NCBI RefSeq assembly: GCF_001905665.1
Contig: NZ_LIVX01000008.1
Location: 62,001-126,000 of the forward strand
DNA length: 64,000 nucleotides
Origin: Streptomyces sp. CB02261
GTDB lineage: Bacteria; Actinomycetota; Actinomycetes; Streptomycetales; Streptomycetaceae
Direction of reading: 5' to 3'
Shown: positions 44,258 to 51,975 of the stretch, piece by piece
Layout: every line of letters starts with the position of its first letter
Numbering within the stretch: the first letter of the stretch is position 1
The notes under the pieces: model-generated
What the model was told of the DNA's origin: nothing
The model's database searches: none
What the model saw: only the letters and a program-made list of their open reading frames with translations
Program-made: the position numbers and the translations under genes

Positions 44258-44305
44258 GTTCACGTGTCACCACAGTGCGTGATACACACATGCGGGTCAC
44301 ACGTC
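44258..44305 (+). promoter_or_regulatory. weak PHO-box-like direct repeats upstream of the PhoX-like gene
   Basis: GTTCACGTGTC (44258-44268) and GGTCACACGTC (44295-44305) are similar 11-mers of the type G-K-T-C-A-C used by PhoP in Streptomyces. They are 37 bases apart instead of adjacent, so this is only a candidate. The downstream gene is a phosphatase relative, which motivates the call. Confidence 0.3.
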
Positions 44306-44347
44306 ACAGCACACACCTGTCCGCCAACAGGAAAAGTGGGTTGCCTC

Positions 44348-45709
44348 ATGTCCGCGACACGACGTCAGATCCTCTCCCGCACCGGCGCCTCCGCCGTCGG
44401 GATCGCCTTCACCGGCGCGCTCTCCGAACTCTTCGCCGGCAGCGCGGCCGCCGCCGGGAGCAGGGGCGGCTACGGCCCCCTCGTCCCCGACCCCGCCGGA
44501 CTCCTCGACCTCCCGGCCGGCTTCCGCTACAAGGTGCTCTCCCGGCAGGGCGACCCGCTCCGCTCCGGCGAGGGGGCCGTCCCGAGCAACCCCGACGGCA
44601 TGGCCGCCTTCGCCGGCCGCCGCGGCCGGGTGCACCTGGTGCGCAACCACGAGAACCGGGTCACCGCGGCCGCCGGCGTCCCGACCATCCCCGGCCTGAC
44701 GTACGACCCTGCCGCCAAGGGCGGCTGCACGGCCCTCGAACTCGACGGCCGCAACAACGTCCTCGGCGAGCGGGTCGCCATCGCCGGGACCGCCGTCAAC
44801 TGCGCGGGCGGCCCGACCCCCTGGCGTACCTGGCTGACCTGCGAGGAGACCGAGGACAAGGCCGGCACGAACGGCTACGCCAAGGACCACGGCTTCATCT
44901 TCGAGGTCGACGGCGCCGATCCGCACCGCACCGGAGCCGTCCCGCTCACCGCGATGGGCCGCTTCCAGCACGAGGCGATCGCGATCGACCCGGCCAGCGG
45001 CATCGTGTACGAGACGGAGGACGCCTTCCAGCACCCCTTCGGCCTCTTCTACCGCTTCCTCCCCCACCGGCCGCTCGGCGGCACCGGTTCGCTGCGCGCG
45101 GGCGGCGCGCTGGAGGCCATGCGGGTGCCGGGCGTGGCGGACCTGTCGGTGATCCAGGAGACCGGCGCCCGCTTCGAGGGCGTCGAGTGGGTCCCCGTAC
45201 CGGATCCGCAGGCGGTGGAGACCCCCATCAGGCTCCAGGACTTCGGGCCGAGGGGCATCACGCACGCGCAGAAGCTGGAGGGCTGCTACTGGGGCGGGAA
45301 CGCCGTGTACTTCGTGTCGTCCTTCGCGCGCGAGCGGGACGGCTCCGGCGCCACCCACTTCGGGCAGGTCTGGAAGTACGAGCCGCACCGGCGCCGGCTC
45401 ACGCTCGTCGTCGTCTTCGGCCCGAGCACCGACATCCAGCTCCCCGGCGAGTCGCCGGACAACATCTGTCTGGCGCCGACCGGGGGCCTGATGGTCTGCG
45501 AGGACGGCGACGGGGCGCAGCACGTCTACGGGGTGAGCAGGAAGGGCGAGGTGTACGCGCTCGCCCGGGGCGCGCGGAACATCGGCACCCCGGAGGCTCC
45601 GGAGTGGGGGGAGTTCGCGGGCGTCACCTTCTCGCCCGACCGGCAGACGATGTACGTGAACTGCTACACCCCCGGGACGACGTTCGCCGTGACGGGTCCG
45701 TGGTGCTGA
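44348..45709 (+). CDS. Tat-exported PhoX/DUF839-type phosphatase-like protein
   Basis: 453 residues. SATRRQILSRTGASAVGIAF is a twin-arginine signal (RR, then an hydrophobic core and SAAAA). The body matches DUF839/PhoX: KVLSRQGDPLRSGEGAVPSN, LVRNHENRVTAAAGVPTIPG, WLTCEETEDKAG and NICLAPTGGLMVCEDGDG, where E-E-T and E-D are metal-binding type. PhoX phosphatases use Ca and Fe. No linked phosphate genes other than PPK2 downstream, 101 bases away. CATG start has no strong ribosome-binding site. Confidence 0.88.
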   Translation: MSATRRQILSRTGASAVGIAFTGALSELFAGSAAAAGSRGGYGPLVPDPAGLLDLPAGFRYKVLSRQGDPLRSGEGAVPSNPDGMAAFAGRRGRVHLVRNHENRVTAAAGVPTIPGLTYDPAAKGGCTALELDGRNNVLGERVAIAGTAVNCAGGPTPWRTWLTCEETEDKAGTNGYAKDHGFIFEVDGADPHRTGAVPLTAMGRFQHEAIAIDPASGIVYETEDAFQHPFGLFYRFLPHRPLGGTGSLRAGGALEAMRVPGVADLSVIQETGARFEGVEWVPVPDPQAVETPIRLQDFGPRGITHAQKLEGCYWGGNAVYFVSSFARERDGSGATHFGQVWKYEPHRRRLTLVVVFGPSTDIQLPGESPDNICLAPTGGLMVCEDGDGAQHVYGVSRKGEVYALARGARNIGTPEAPEWGEFAGVTFSPDRQTMYVNCYTPGTTFAVTGPWC

Positions 45710-45725
45710 CCTGACCCCGTTCCGG

Positions 45726-45755
45726 CCCGGCCGTCCGCACTCGCGGGCGGCCGGG
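45726..45755. terminator. terminator after the PhoX-like gene
   Basis: CCCGGCCGTCCGC pairs with GCGGGCGGCCGGG (one T-G wobble) around loop ACTC: a 13-base stem 17 bases after the stop codon. Confidence 0.82.
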
Positions 45756-45810
45756 TTCCGTCGCAGGATCAGGGGAAGACGGGCGGCGACGCGGCGGAGA
45801 GGGGAACGGG

Positions 45811-46692
45811 ATGCCGAAGCACGACGGAACGGGCAAGCGGTCGACGCGCCCGGAGCCGGCCCTCCGGGAGGTGCTGCGGGTCCCCGGCGGCGACCGGGTC
45901 GACCTCACCGCGTACGACCCCTCGGCGATCCCGGCCGGCCCCGCCGGCAAGACGGCCGGCCTGGCCGCCACCGCCGCCCTCGCGCCCCGTCTGGCGGACC
46001 TCCAGGAACGCCTGTACGCGTCGAGCACGGCCGGCGACCGCCGACGCGTCCTGCTGGTCCTCCAGGGCATGGACACCAGCGGCAAGGGCGGCACGGTCAA
46101 GCATGTGATCGGCCAGTTCAACCCGTCCGGCTGCCGTGTCCACGCCTTCAAAAAGCCGACCCAGGAGGAACGGAGCCACCCCTTCCTCTGGCGGATCACG
46201 AAGGCGCTTCCCGGTCCGGGCGAGATCGGCATCTTCGACCGCTCGCACTACGAGGACGTCCTCATCGCGCGCGTGCGGGAGCTGGTCCCGCGAGCGCAGC
46301 TGGACCGCCGCTACGAGCAGATCAACCGCTTCGAGGCGTCCCTCGCGGAGGAGGGCGTGACGGTCGTCAAGGTCTTCCTGCACCTCTCGTACGAGGAGCA
46401 GCGCGAGCGGCTCCTGGAGCGGCTGGACAATCCCGAGAAGCACTGGAAGTTCAACCCGGGCGACATCGAGGAACGCGCGCTGTGGCCGGCGTACCGCGAG
46501 GCCTACGAGATCGCGCTCGCACGCTGCAACTCCGACGAGGCCCCCTGGTACCTGGTCCCGGCGGACCGCAAGTGGTACCGCAACTGGGCGATCAGCACGC
46601 TGCTCCTGGAGCACCTCCAGGAGCTGGACCCGCGGTACCCGCCGGGGGACTACGACGTGGACGCGTGCCGGCGGCGGCTGCTGGAGACGTGA
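45811..46692 (+). CDS. polyphosphate kinase 2 family protein
   Basis: 293 residues. The Walker A is QGMDTSGKGGTVKHV (Asp88, Lys92), and the Walker B with lid is GIFDRSHYEDVLIARVREL. KWYRNWAISTLLLEHLQELD near the end is typical for PPK2. The enzyme moves phosphate between polyphosphate and nucleotides. A single catalytic domain of this length is a one-domain PPK2, for which ADP, AMP or both are acceptors depending on class; class cannot be told by eye. It is adjacent to a PhoX-like gene, so both may relate to phosphate economy. Confidence 0.93.
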   Translation: MPKHDGTGKRSTRPEPALREVLRVPGGDRVDLTAYDPSAIPAGPAGKTAGLAATAALAPRLADLQERLYASSTAGDRRRVLLVLQGMDTSGKGGTVKHVIGQFNPSGCRVHAFKKPTQEERSHPFLWRITKALPGPGEIGIFDRSHYEDVLIARVRELVPRAQLDRRYEQINRFEASLAEEGVTVVKVFLHLSYEEQRERLLERLDNPEKHWKFNPGDIEERALWPAYREAYEIALARCNSDEAPWYLVPADRKWYRNWAISTLLLEHLQELDPRYPPGDYDVDACRRRLLET

Positions 46693-46749
46693 CGCGAGGG
46701 CACTGCCACGTTGCGAGCTTGAGCCACATTGATCGGATAACTTCCGATC

Positions 46750-47610
46750 GTGAACACTTCTGTACGAAAAATGGCGGCGCTCGGTCTGTTGGGCGCCGTT
46801 CTCGTCGGTTGCGGCGGGGGTACCGCCGAGACCACCCTGTCCGGGCGGCCGGCCGCGCCGTCGGCGGGCGCCGCGGTCGGCGGCCCGAAGCCCGCACGCG
46901 TCCCGGCCGCGCCGCCCACCATGGCACCGGGGCCCGGCGGGCTCACCCCCGTCTACGAGCGCCGGACGAAGGGCACCGAGAAGGTCGTCGCCCTCACCTT
47001 CGACGCCGACATGACGGCCGACCAGGGGCCACGGGCCGCGCGCGGCGAACGCTTCGACAATCCCGAACTCATCGCGACCCTGCGCCGGCTCAAGGTGGAC
47101 GCGACCGTCTTCATGACCGGCCGCTGGGCGGAGGAGTACCCCGAGCAGGCCCGGTCCATCGGCGGCGACCCGCGCTTCGAGATCGCCAACCACTCCTACA
47201 GCCACTACGCCTTCGCGACCCCCTGCTACGGGCTCCCGACCGTCCCGGGCCCCGACATGACGGCCGACGTCCAGCGGGCCTTCGACGCCTTCCGCGACGC
47301 CGGGGCCCTCAACGTCGTCCCGTACTTCCGCTTCCCCGGCGGCTGCTACGACGACGCGGCCCTGCGCGCCCTCGCGCCCGCCGGGGTGACGGCGGTCCAG
47401 TGGGACGTGGTCAGCGGGGACGCCTTCGCGAAGGACGCGGACGCCGTCGCCGAACAGGTCCTGGACGGGGTACGACCCGGCTCCCTGGTCGTCCTGCACT
47501 GCACGCGCAGCGCCGCGCCCGTCACCGAGCGGGCGATCCGCCGGATCGTCCCGGAGCTCCGGGCCCGCGGCTACCGCTTCGTGAAGGTCTCCGAGCTCAT
47601 GAGCCGCTGA
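46750..47610 (+). CDS. lipoprotein with NodB polysaccharide deacetylase domain
   Basis: 286 residues from a GTG. LLGAVLVGC is a lipobox (Cys21). After a Pro/Ala linker the NodB domain begins near 75: ALTFDADMTADQGP stands for the usual TFDDGP, so one of the two metal-side Asp residues is displaced by one position. NHSYSH supplies the metal His pair, YFRFPGG the activating Arg, and VVQWDVVSGD and RGYRFVKVSEL are typical. The final LHD motif is replaced by LHCTRS. It belongs to an actinomycete subgroup with an insert after the first motif. Likely acts on peptidoglycan or an extracellular polysaccharide. Confidence 0.9.
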   Translation: MNTSVRKMAALGLLGAVLVGCGGGTAETTLSGRPAAPSAGAAVGGPKPARVPAAPPTMAPGPGGLTPVYERRTKGTEKVVALTFDADMTADQGPRAARGERFDNPELIATLRRLKVDATVFMTGRWAEEYPEQARSIGGDPRFEIANHSYSHYAFATPCYGLPTVPGPDMTADVQRAFDAFRDAGALNVVPYFRFPGGCYDDAALRALAPAGVTAVQWDVVSGDAFAKDADAVAEQVLDGVRPGSLVVLHCTRSAAPVTERAIRRIVPELRARGYRFVKVSELMSR

Positions 47611-47616
47611 CGGGGC

Positions 47617-47802
47617 TCAGCCGGAGCAGGCCGTGCGCTCGGCCTCCCGCCATTCACACACGGGGCACAGCGTGATGCCCTTCGTCGACTCGGCGTACTC
47701 GGTCGGCTCCTGGCACAGCACGCACGCGGCGAACGGTCCCTCCGCCGCCGGTTCGGGCCTCGGGCCGGGCTCGGGCGCGCAGGACGACGTGGATTCGCTC
47801 AT
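47617..47802 (-). CDS. 61-residue zinc-ribbon protein
   Basis: 61 residues: a disordered N-terminus, then CVLCQEPTEYAESTKGITLC with CPVCEWREAERTACSG. Two C-x2-C knuckles (C-V-L-C and C-P-V-C) can bind one zinc. It is a small conserved Streptomyces protein, function unknown. It is convergent with the deacetylase (6 bases between stops) and only 14 bases after the stop of the ABC permease gene, so it may be the last gene of that operon. Confidence 0.85.
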   Translation of the reverse strand: MSESTSSCAPEPGPRPEPAAEGPFAACVLCQEPTEYAESTKGITLCPVCEWREAERTACSG

Positions 47803-47816
47803 GTCTTCGAGCGTAC

Positions 47817-48467
47817 TCACTCCAGCCGTGCGGTGGCCCGGCAGGCGAGGGCGGCAGCGGCGGCGGCCAGGAGCACGGCACCGGCGCACGCCAGCCACGG
47901 CGGGTCCGCGGTGGCCGTGCGGGAGCCGCTGATCAGGGCCGTCATCGCGTGCTTCGCCGGGGAGCCGGTGGTCACCAGGGCGAGCAGCGAGCCGAGGACG
48001 AGGGCCGCGAGCGACCAGCCGGCGGCGGGGACGAAGGGCCGGGAGCTCAGGGCGCCGACGGCGGCGCCCGTCAGGGCGCAGGCCAGGGTCGCGAGGAGAC
48101 CCGTGGTCGTGGCGGCGAGCGCCGTGATGCCGCGCCGGTTGCACAGCGCCGTCACCGCGAGCACGGCGACCGCGCCGACCAGCGCGGGCAGGGCGGTCCC
48201 GGTGAGGAGCGCCGCGAGATGCGCGCGGTCCCGGCCGGCCGCCGCCGCGACCACGCTCCGGGCCGCGGGCGGCTCCTGCGTCAGACAGATCCGCACGGAC
48301 CAGGCGGTCACCGGAAGGAGAGCGGCGGCCGCGAACCCGAGAGCGCCGAGCACCGGCTCGCCCGGGTCCACGCCGACGCCGACGAAGGCCGCGTACAGGA
48401 GGAACGGCGCGAGCCAGCGCTGCGAGCGGAGCAACAGACCGGTCTGGTAGCGCAGGAGCGCCGTCAT
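47817..48467 (-). CDS. ABC-exporter-type membrane protein
   Basis: 216 residues with about six hydrophobic segments, starting MTALLRYQTGLLLRSQRWLA, a usual beginning for ABC-2-type permeases in which a short amphipathic helix precedes the first transmembrane segment. It overlaps the ATPase gene start/stop by four bases, so the two proteins form one exporter. The substrate is unknown. Compact size suggests a homodimeric permease. Confidence 0.88.
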   Translation of the reverse strand: MTALLRYQTGLLLRSQRWLAPFLLYAAFVGVGVDPGEPVLGALGFAAAALLPVTAWSVRICLTQEPPAARSVVAAAAGRDRAHLAALLTGTALPALVGAVAVLAVTALCNRRGITALAATTTGLLATLACALTGAAVGALSSRPFVPAAGWSLAALVLGSLLALVTTGSPAKHAMTALISGSRTATADPPWLACAGAVLLAAAAAALACRATARLE

Positions 48468-49687
48468 ACCCGTACGCCTTCGGTGGTGAGGTGGTGGATG
48501 TGCCAGGACGCCGCGAGGAGCGCCCCGAGCAGGGCGTCGGAATGGGCGGCGTCCACGGTGAGGACGGTGGTGGTGTCACCGGGCTCCGGCACGGAGACGA
48601 CGGGATCACCGGGCAGCCGCCGGGGAAGCGGCCCCGCCCCACCGGAGACGGCGATCCGCACGAGGGAGCCCGATCCGGGGGCGGGACGCCCGGGGGCGGC
48701 CGTTCCGTGGCCGGGCGCGGCGGTGAGGTGCCCGGGGGAGGCCGTTCCGTGGCCGGGCGCGGGGGCCGGGTGTCCGGGGGTCCCGCGGCCGGGCGCGGGG
48801 GTGAGGCGCCCGGGGGAGGCCGTTCCGTGGCCGGGCGCGGGGGCCGGGTGTGCGGGGGTCCCGTGGCCGGGCGCGGGGGTGAGGCGCCCGGGGGCGGGGG
48901 CCGGATGTCCGGGGGCGGTCGTTCCGTGCCGGTCACCCGGCACCGCCGTCCCGTGCGGCCCCGTGGGGGGCCGGTCCGGCTGTCGCGTCTCGCGTACGCG
49001 GCCCGACTCCACCGCGTACACCGCGTCCGCCTCGCCCGCGAGCCTGCGGGGGTCGTGGTCGACGAAGACGACCGTCGCGCCCGCCGAACGCCGCTCGCGG
49101 ACGGCCGCGTCCAGCTCCGCACGCGCGCCCGTGTCGAGGCCCGTCCAGGCCTCGTCGAGGACGAGCAGGGCCGGATCGGCGAGGAGCGCCTGCGCCACGG
49201 CGATCTTCTGGCTGCTGCCCTTGGAGAGCCGCGCCATGTCCGTGCCGGCGTGCTCGGCCGCTCCGAGGCGCTCCAGCCACTCCCCCGCCGCGGCCCGCGC
49301 CGCCGCCCGGCCGAGGCCCTGGATCCGGGCCAGGTGGACCAGGTAGTCGGCGGCCGTGAACGGCAGGGCCGCCGGGAAGCGTTCGGGGACGTACGCGGTA
49401 CGGGCCGGACGGCCCGTGACCCGGCCCTCGCCGGGCGCGTCGACCCCGGCGACGAGCCGCAGGAGCGTGGACTTGCCGGTGCCGTTGGTGCCGACGATCC
49501 GGACGAGCGTCCCGGCGGGCAGGTGGAGGTCGACCTCACGCAGCACCCACGGCCCCCGGAGTCCGTGCCGGCGCCCGACCCGCTCCAGCCTCAACCGGCC
49601 GCGTTCTTCCGCGGGGTGGCCTCGCCGGGGCGGACGATCACCAAGCTCTTCATGGGGGCATCCTGGCCCGGAAGGGACGATCACCAC
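48464..49687 (-). CDS. ABC transporter ATP-binding protein with repetitive linker
   Basis: 407 residues. Walker A is GTNGTGKST (residues 66-74), the signature is ARLSKGSSQKIAVAQALLAD (S-K-G-S-S-Q in place of SGGQ), Walker B is LLVLDEAWTGLD and the H-loop VVFVDHD. Residues of about 250-345 are a Pro/Gly/Ala/His-rich linker built from a 26-residue repeat, then a small C-terminal domain (VVSVPEPGDTTTVLTVDAAH). The start at 49687 is uncertain: the first 30 residues are not conserved-looking and no ribosome-binding site is clear; a TTG at about 49594 is an alternative. Confidence 0.85.
   Translation of the reverse strand: MVIVPSGPGCPHEELGDRPPRRGHPAEERGRLRLERVGRRHGLRGPWVLREVDLHLPAGTLVRIVGTNGTGKSTLLRLVAGVDAPGEGRVTGRPARTAYVPERFPAALPFTAADYLVHLARIQGLGRAAARAAAGEWLERLGAAEHAGTDMARLSKGSSQKIAVAQALLADPALLVLDEAWTGLDTGARAELDAAVRERRSAGATVVFVDHDPRRLAGEADAVYAVESGRVRETRQPDRPPTGPHGTAVPGDRHGTTAPGHPAPAPGRLTPAPGHGTPAHPAPAPGHGTASPGRLTPAPGRGTPGHPAPAPGHGTASPGHLTAAPGHGTAAPGRPAPGSGSLVRIAVSGGAGPLPRRLPGDPVVSVPEPGDTTTVLTVDAAHSDALLGALLAASWHIHHLTTEGVRV
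48723..48930. repeat. 78-base in-frame minisatellite in the ABC ATPase gene
   Basis: The sequence GTGAGGYGCCCGGGGG recurs at 48723, 48801 and 48879, exactly 78 bases apart. One unit encodes 26 residues of Pro, Ala, Gly, His and Thr (for example HGTASPGRLTPAPG). The first two units differ only by a few substitutions. A partial third copy and degenerate flanks extend from about 48660 to 48930. Confidence 0.92.
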
Positions 49688-49723
49688 AAGAACGGCTCGT
49701 CACCGCGATGGCAGACTTGGCGG

Positions 49724-50419
49724 GTGAGCAGCAACGACACCGATCTCCGCGATGAGAAGCCCCAGTTCGTCCTCCCCCTGGTCGTCCGGATGGAGCGGGA
49801 GGCGCCCCCGTCCCGTACCGACGCCCTGGAGACCGCCGCGCGCGCCGTCCTGGAGATCCTCACCGACGCCCGTTCCCTGGGCGACGGGGAGTGGGCCCAG
49901 GTCATGACCGACTGGCAGGACGCAAGGATCCGCAAGGTGGTGCGGCGGGCGCGCGGCGCCGAGTGGCGGCGGGCGGACGCGCTGCCGGGGATCACGGTCA
50001 CCGGCGAGGAGGCGGAGGTACGGGTCTTCCCGCCGGTCCCGCTCGACGGCTGGCCCAAGGACCTGGCCCGGCTCCAGGTCTCGGGCACGGAGCTCGACGA
50101 CCCGGCCGCGCCCGGCCCCGTCCCGGAGGGGGCGGCGGTGCTGTGGTTCAACCCCGGCCTCGGGATGTCGGCGGGCAAGGCGATGGCGCAGGCCGGACAC
50201 GGGGCGCAGCTGCTGTGGTGGGCGATGACGGAGGACGAGCGCGAGGCCTGGCGGGAGGCCGGGTTCCCGCTCGCGGTCCGGACGGCGGCGGCCGGGGACT
50301 GGGCCGGTCTGACGTCGAGCGGTCTGCCGGTGGTGCGGGACGCGGGGTTCACGGAGATCGCCCCGGGCTCGTGCACGGTGGTGTCGGCGTTCCCCCGGCC
50401 GCGTCGCAACCTCAAATGA
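49724..50419 (+). CDS. PTH2-type peptidyl-tRNA hydrolase family protein
   Basis: 231 residues from a GTG. The second half carries the PTH2 core: LWFNPGLGMSAGKAMAQAGH, then GAQLLWWAMTEDEREAWREA, with G-K-A-M-A-Q for the usual G-K-x-A-A-Q and H. The rest ends in RDAGFTEIAPGSCTVVSAF. The first 110 residues are a family-specific extension. It hydrolyses peptidyl-tRNA if active, but the extension and actinomycete restriction leave the role open. It is divergent from the ABC gene; the space between the starts is only 36 bases, if the ATPase start is right. Confidence 0.85.
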   Translation: MSSNDTDLRDEKPQFVLPLVVRMEREAPPSRTDALETAARAVLEILTDARSLGDGEWAQVMTDWQDARIRKVVRRARGAEWRRADALPGITVTGEEAEVRVFPPVPLDGWPKDLARLQVSGTELDDPAAPGPVPEGAAVLWFNPGLGMSAGKAMAQAGHGAQLLWWAMTEDEREAWREAGFPLAVRTAAAGDWAGLTSSGLPVVRDAGFTEIAPGSCTVVSAFPRPRRNLK

Positions 50420-50501
50420 AGCTCTGAACGTCCCCCTCCTGGGGTTCGAACGTTCCCGCGAGGGCCATCACGTGGGTGACTGAGGACCGAAGGAGGGGGA
50501 C

Positions 50502-51968
50502 ATGACGGAACTCGGCATCGGCATCGGCTGGCGTCCCGAGATCGCGGAGGCGGTGGAGGGACTGTCCGGCGTCGACTGGGTGGAGGTCGTCGCGGAGAAC
50601 ATCTGCGTGGGCCATCTGCCCGACTCGCTGACCCGGCTGCGCGAGCGCGGCGTGACGGTCGTCCCGCACGGCGTCTCGCTGGGGCTCGGCGGCGCGGACC
50701 GGCCCGACCCGGCGCGGCTCGCCGCGCTCGGGGAGAAGGCGGTGGCGCTCGGGGCGCCGCTGGTCACGGAACACATCGCGTTCGTACGGGCCGGGGGGCC
50801 GCTGACCGCGACCCCGCTGCTCGAAGCGGGCCATCTGCTTCCGGTGCCCCGGACCCGGGACGCCCTCGACGTGCTCGTCGAGAACGTGCGGATCGCGCAG
50901 GACGCGCTGCCCGTGCCGCTCGCCCTGGAGAACATCGCGGCGCTCCTCTCCTGGCCGGGCGAGGAGATGTCGGAGGGGCGGTTCCTGGCGGAGCTGGTGG
51001 AGCGCACCGGGGTCCGGCTCCTCGTCGACGTCGCCAACCTGCACACCAACCACGTCAACCGGGGCGAGGACCCGGCGCGGGCGCTGTCGGAACTGCCGGT
51101 CGAGGCCATCGCGTACGTGCACGTGGCGGGGGGTGTCGAGCGGGACGGGGTCTGGCACGACACGCACGCGCACCCCGTGCCGGAGGCGGTGCTCGACGTG
51201 CTCGCGGAGCTCGCGTCGCGGGTGTCGCCGCCGGGGGTGCTCCTGGAACGGGACGACGACTTTCCGCCCGCGGCGGAGCTGGCGGGTGAGCTGGAGGTCA
51301 TCGCCACCGCGGTGGGCATGCGTTCCGCAGGGGCGACGGGGGTCCCCCGGGACGACGTCCCGGAGAGGGTGGGCGCGGCCCATCTGCACGGCGCGCCCCA
51401 TCCGGCGCCCGCACCCCTGGTCGCCTCCGCGGCGCAGCCGCTCCTCATCGGTGCCGGGGCCCGGGTCTCGGGGGGTGCGATGCCGGGCGCGGCCGATGCC
51501 GGCGCTGTGGACGGTGACGGTCTCGGCGGCGACGGTCTCGACGGGGGGCGCGACACCGACGCCGCCCGCCAGCGTCTCGGCCTCGCCCAGGCCTCGCTCC
51601 TCTCCGCGCTGGTGGCCGGGACACCCGTGCCCGAGGGGTTCGACAGCCGGCGGCTCGGCGTGCAGAGCCGGGCGCTGGCGGCGAAGCGGGCCGACGTGGT
51701 CGCGAAGGTCGCGCCGGAGCTGCCGGAGATCCTGGGTGGGGCCTTCCGGCCGGCGTTCCTCGCCTACGCCAGGTCGCGCCCCATGACCGGCGGCTACCGC
51801 CGGGACGCGCTCGACTTCGCCGAACACCTGCTGGTGGCCGGGCGGCCGGAGGATCCGGTGGCCCGGCGCCGGCTGACCCGGTGGTGGCAGGACCGTTCCG
51901 GCAGCCGCCCTCCGGGCCGCGCCACCCGGCTCGTACGAGCCGCCCGTCACGCACTGGCCGGAAGGTGA
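50502..51968 (+). CDS. DUF692/MNIO family enzyme with fused C-terminal (SCO6045-type) domain
   Basis: 488 residues. Residues 1-285 are the DUF692 TIM-barrel. Probable metal ligands are His56 (VVPHGV), Glu90-His91 (TEHIAF), Glu143 (LALENIA), Asp176, Asn179, His181 and His184 (VDVANLHTNHVN), His207 (YVHVAG), Asp220, His222 and His224 (WHDTHAHP) and Glu249 (LLERDDD). DUF692 members MbnB and TglH modify Cys in peptides with a multinuclear iron centre. A low-complexity Gly/Ala/Asp linker (330-350) joins a second domain (about 355-455: LLSALVAGTPVPEGFDSRRL, LPEILGGAFRPAFLAYARSR), which resembles DUF2063 partners of DUF692. ATG preceded by GGAGGGGGA. Confidence 0.92.
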   Translation: MTELGIGIGWRPEIAEAVEGLSGVDWVEVVAENICVGHLPDSLTRLRERGVTVVPHGVSLGLGGADRPDPARLAALGEKAVALGAPLVTEHIAFVRAGGPLTATPLLEAGHLLPVPRTRDALDVLVENVRIAQDALPVPLALENIAALLSWPGEEMSEGRFLAELVERTGVRLLVDVANLHTNHVNRGEDPARALSELPVEAIAYVHVAGGVERDGVWHDTHAHPVPEAVLDVLAELASRVSPPGVLLERDDDFPPAAELAGELEVIATAVGMRSAGATGVPRDDVPERVGAAHLHGAPHPAPAPLVASAAQPLLIGAGARVSGGAMPGAADAGAVDGDGLGGDGLDGGRDTDAARQRLGLAQASLLSALVAGTPVPEGFDSRRLGVQSRALAAKRADVVAKVAPELPEILGGAFRPAFLAYARSRPMTGGYRRDALDFAEHLLVAGRPEDPVARRRLTRWWQDRSGSRPPGRATRLVRAARHALAGR

Positions 51969-51975
51969 GGTGCCC

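Noticed and set aside
50420..50470. GGGGTTCGAAC suggesting a tRNA T-arm
   Set aside because: No anticodon stem, acceptor stem or D-arm can be formed around it. The sequence is an imperfect inverted repeat (GAACGTCCCC...GGGGTTCGAACGTTC) and may end the preceding transcript.
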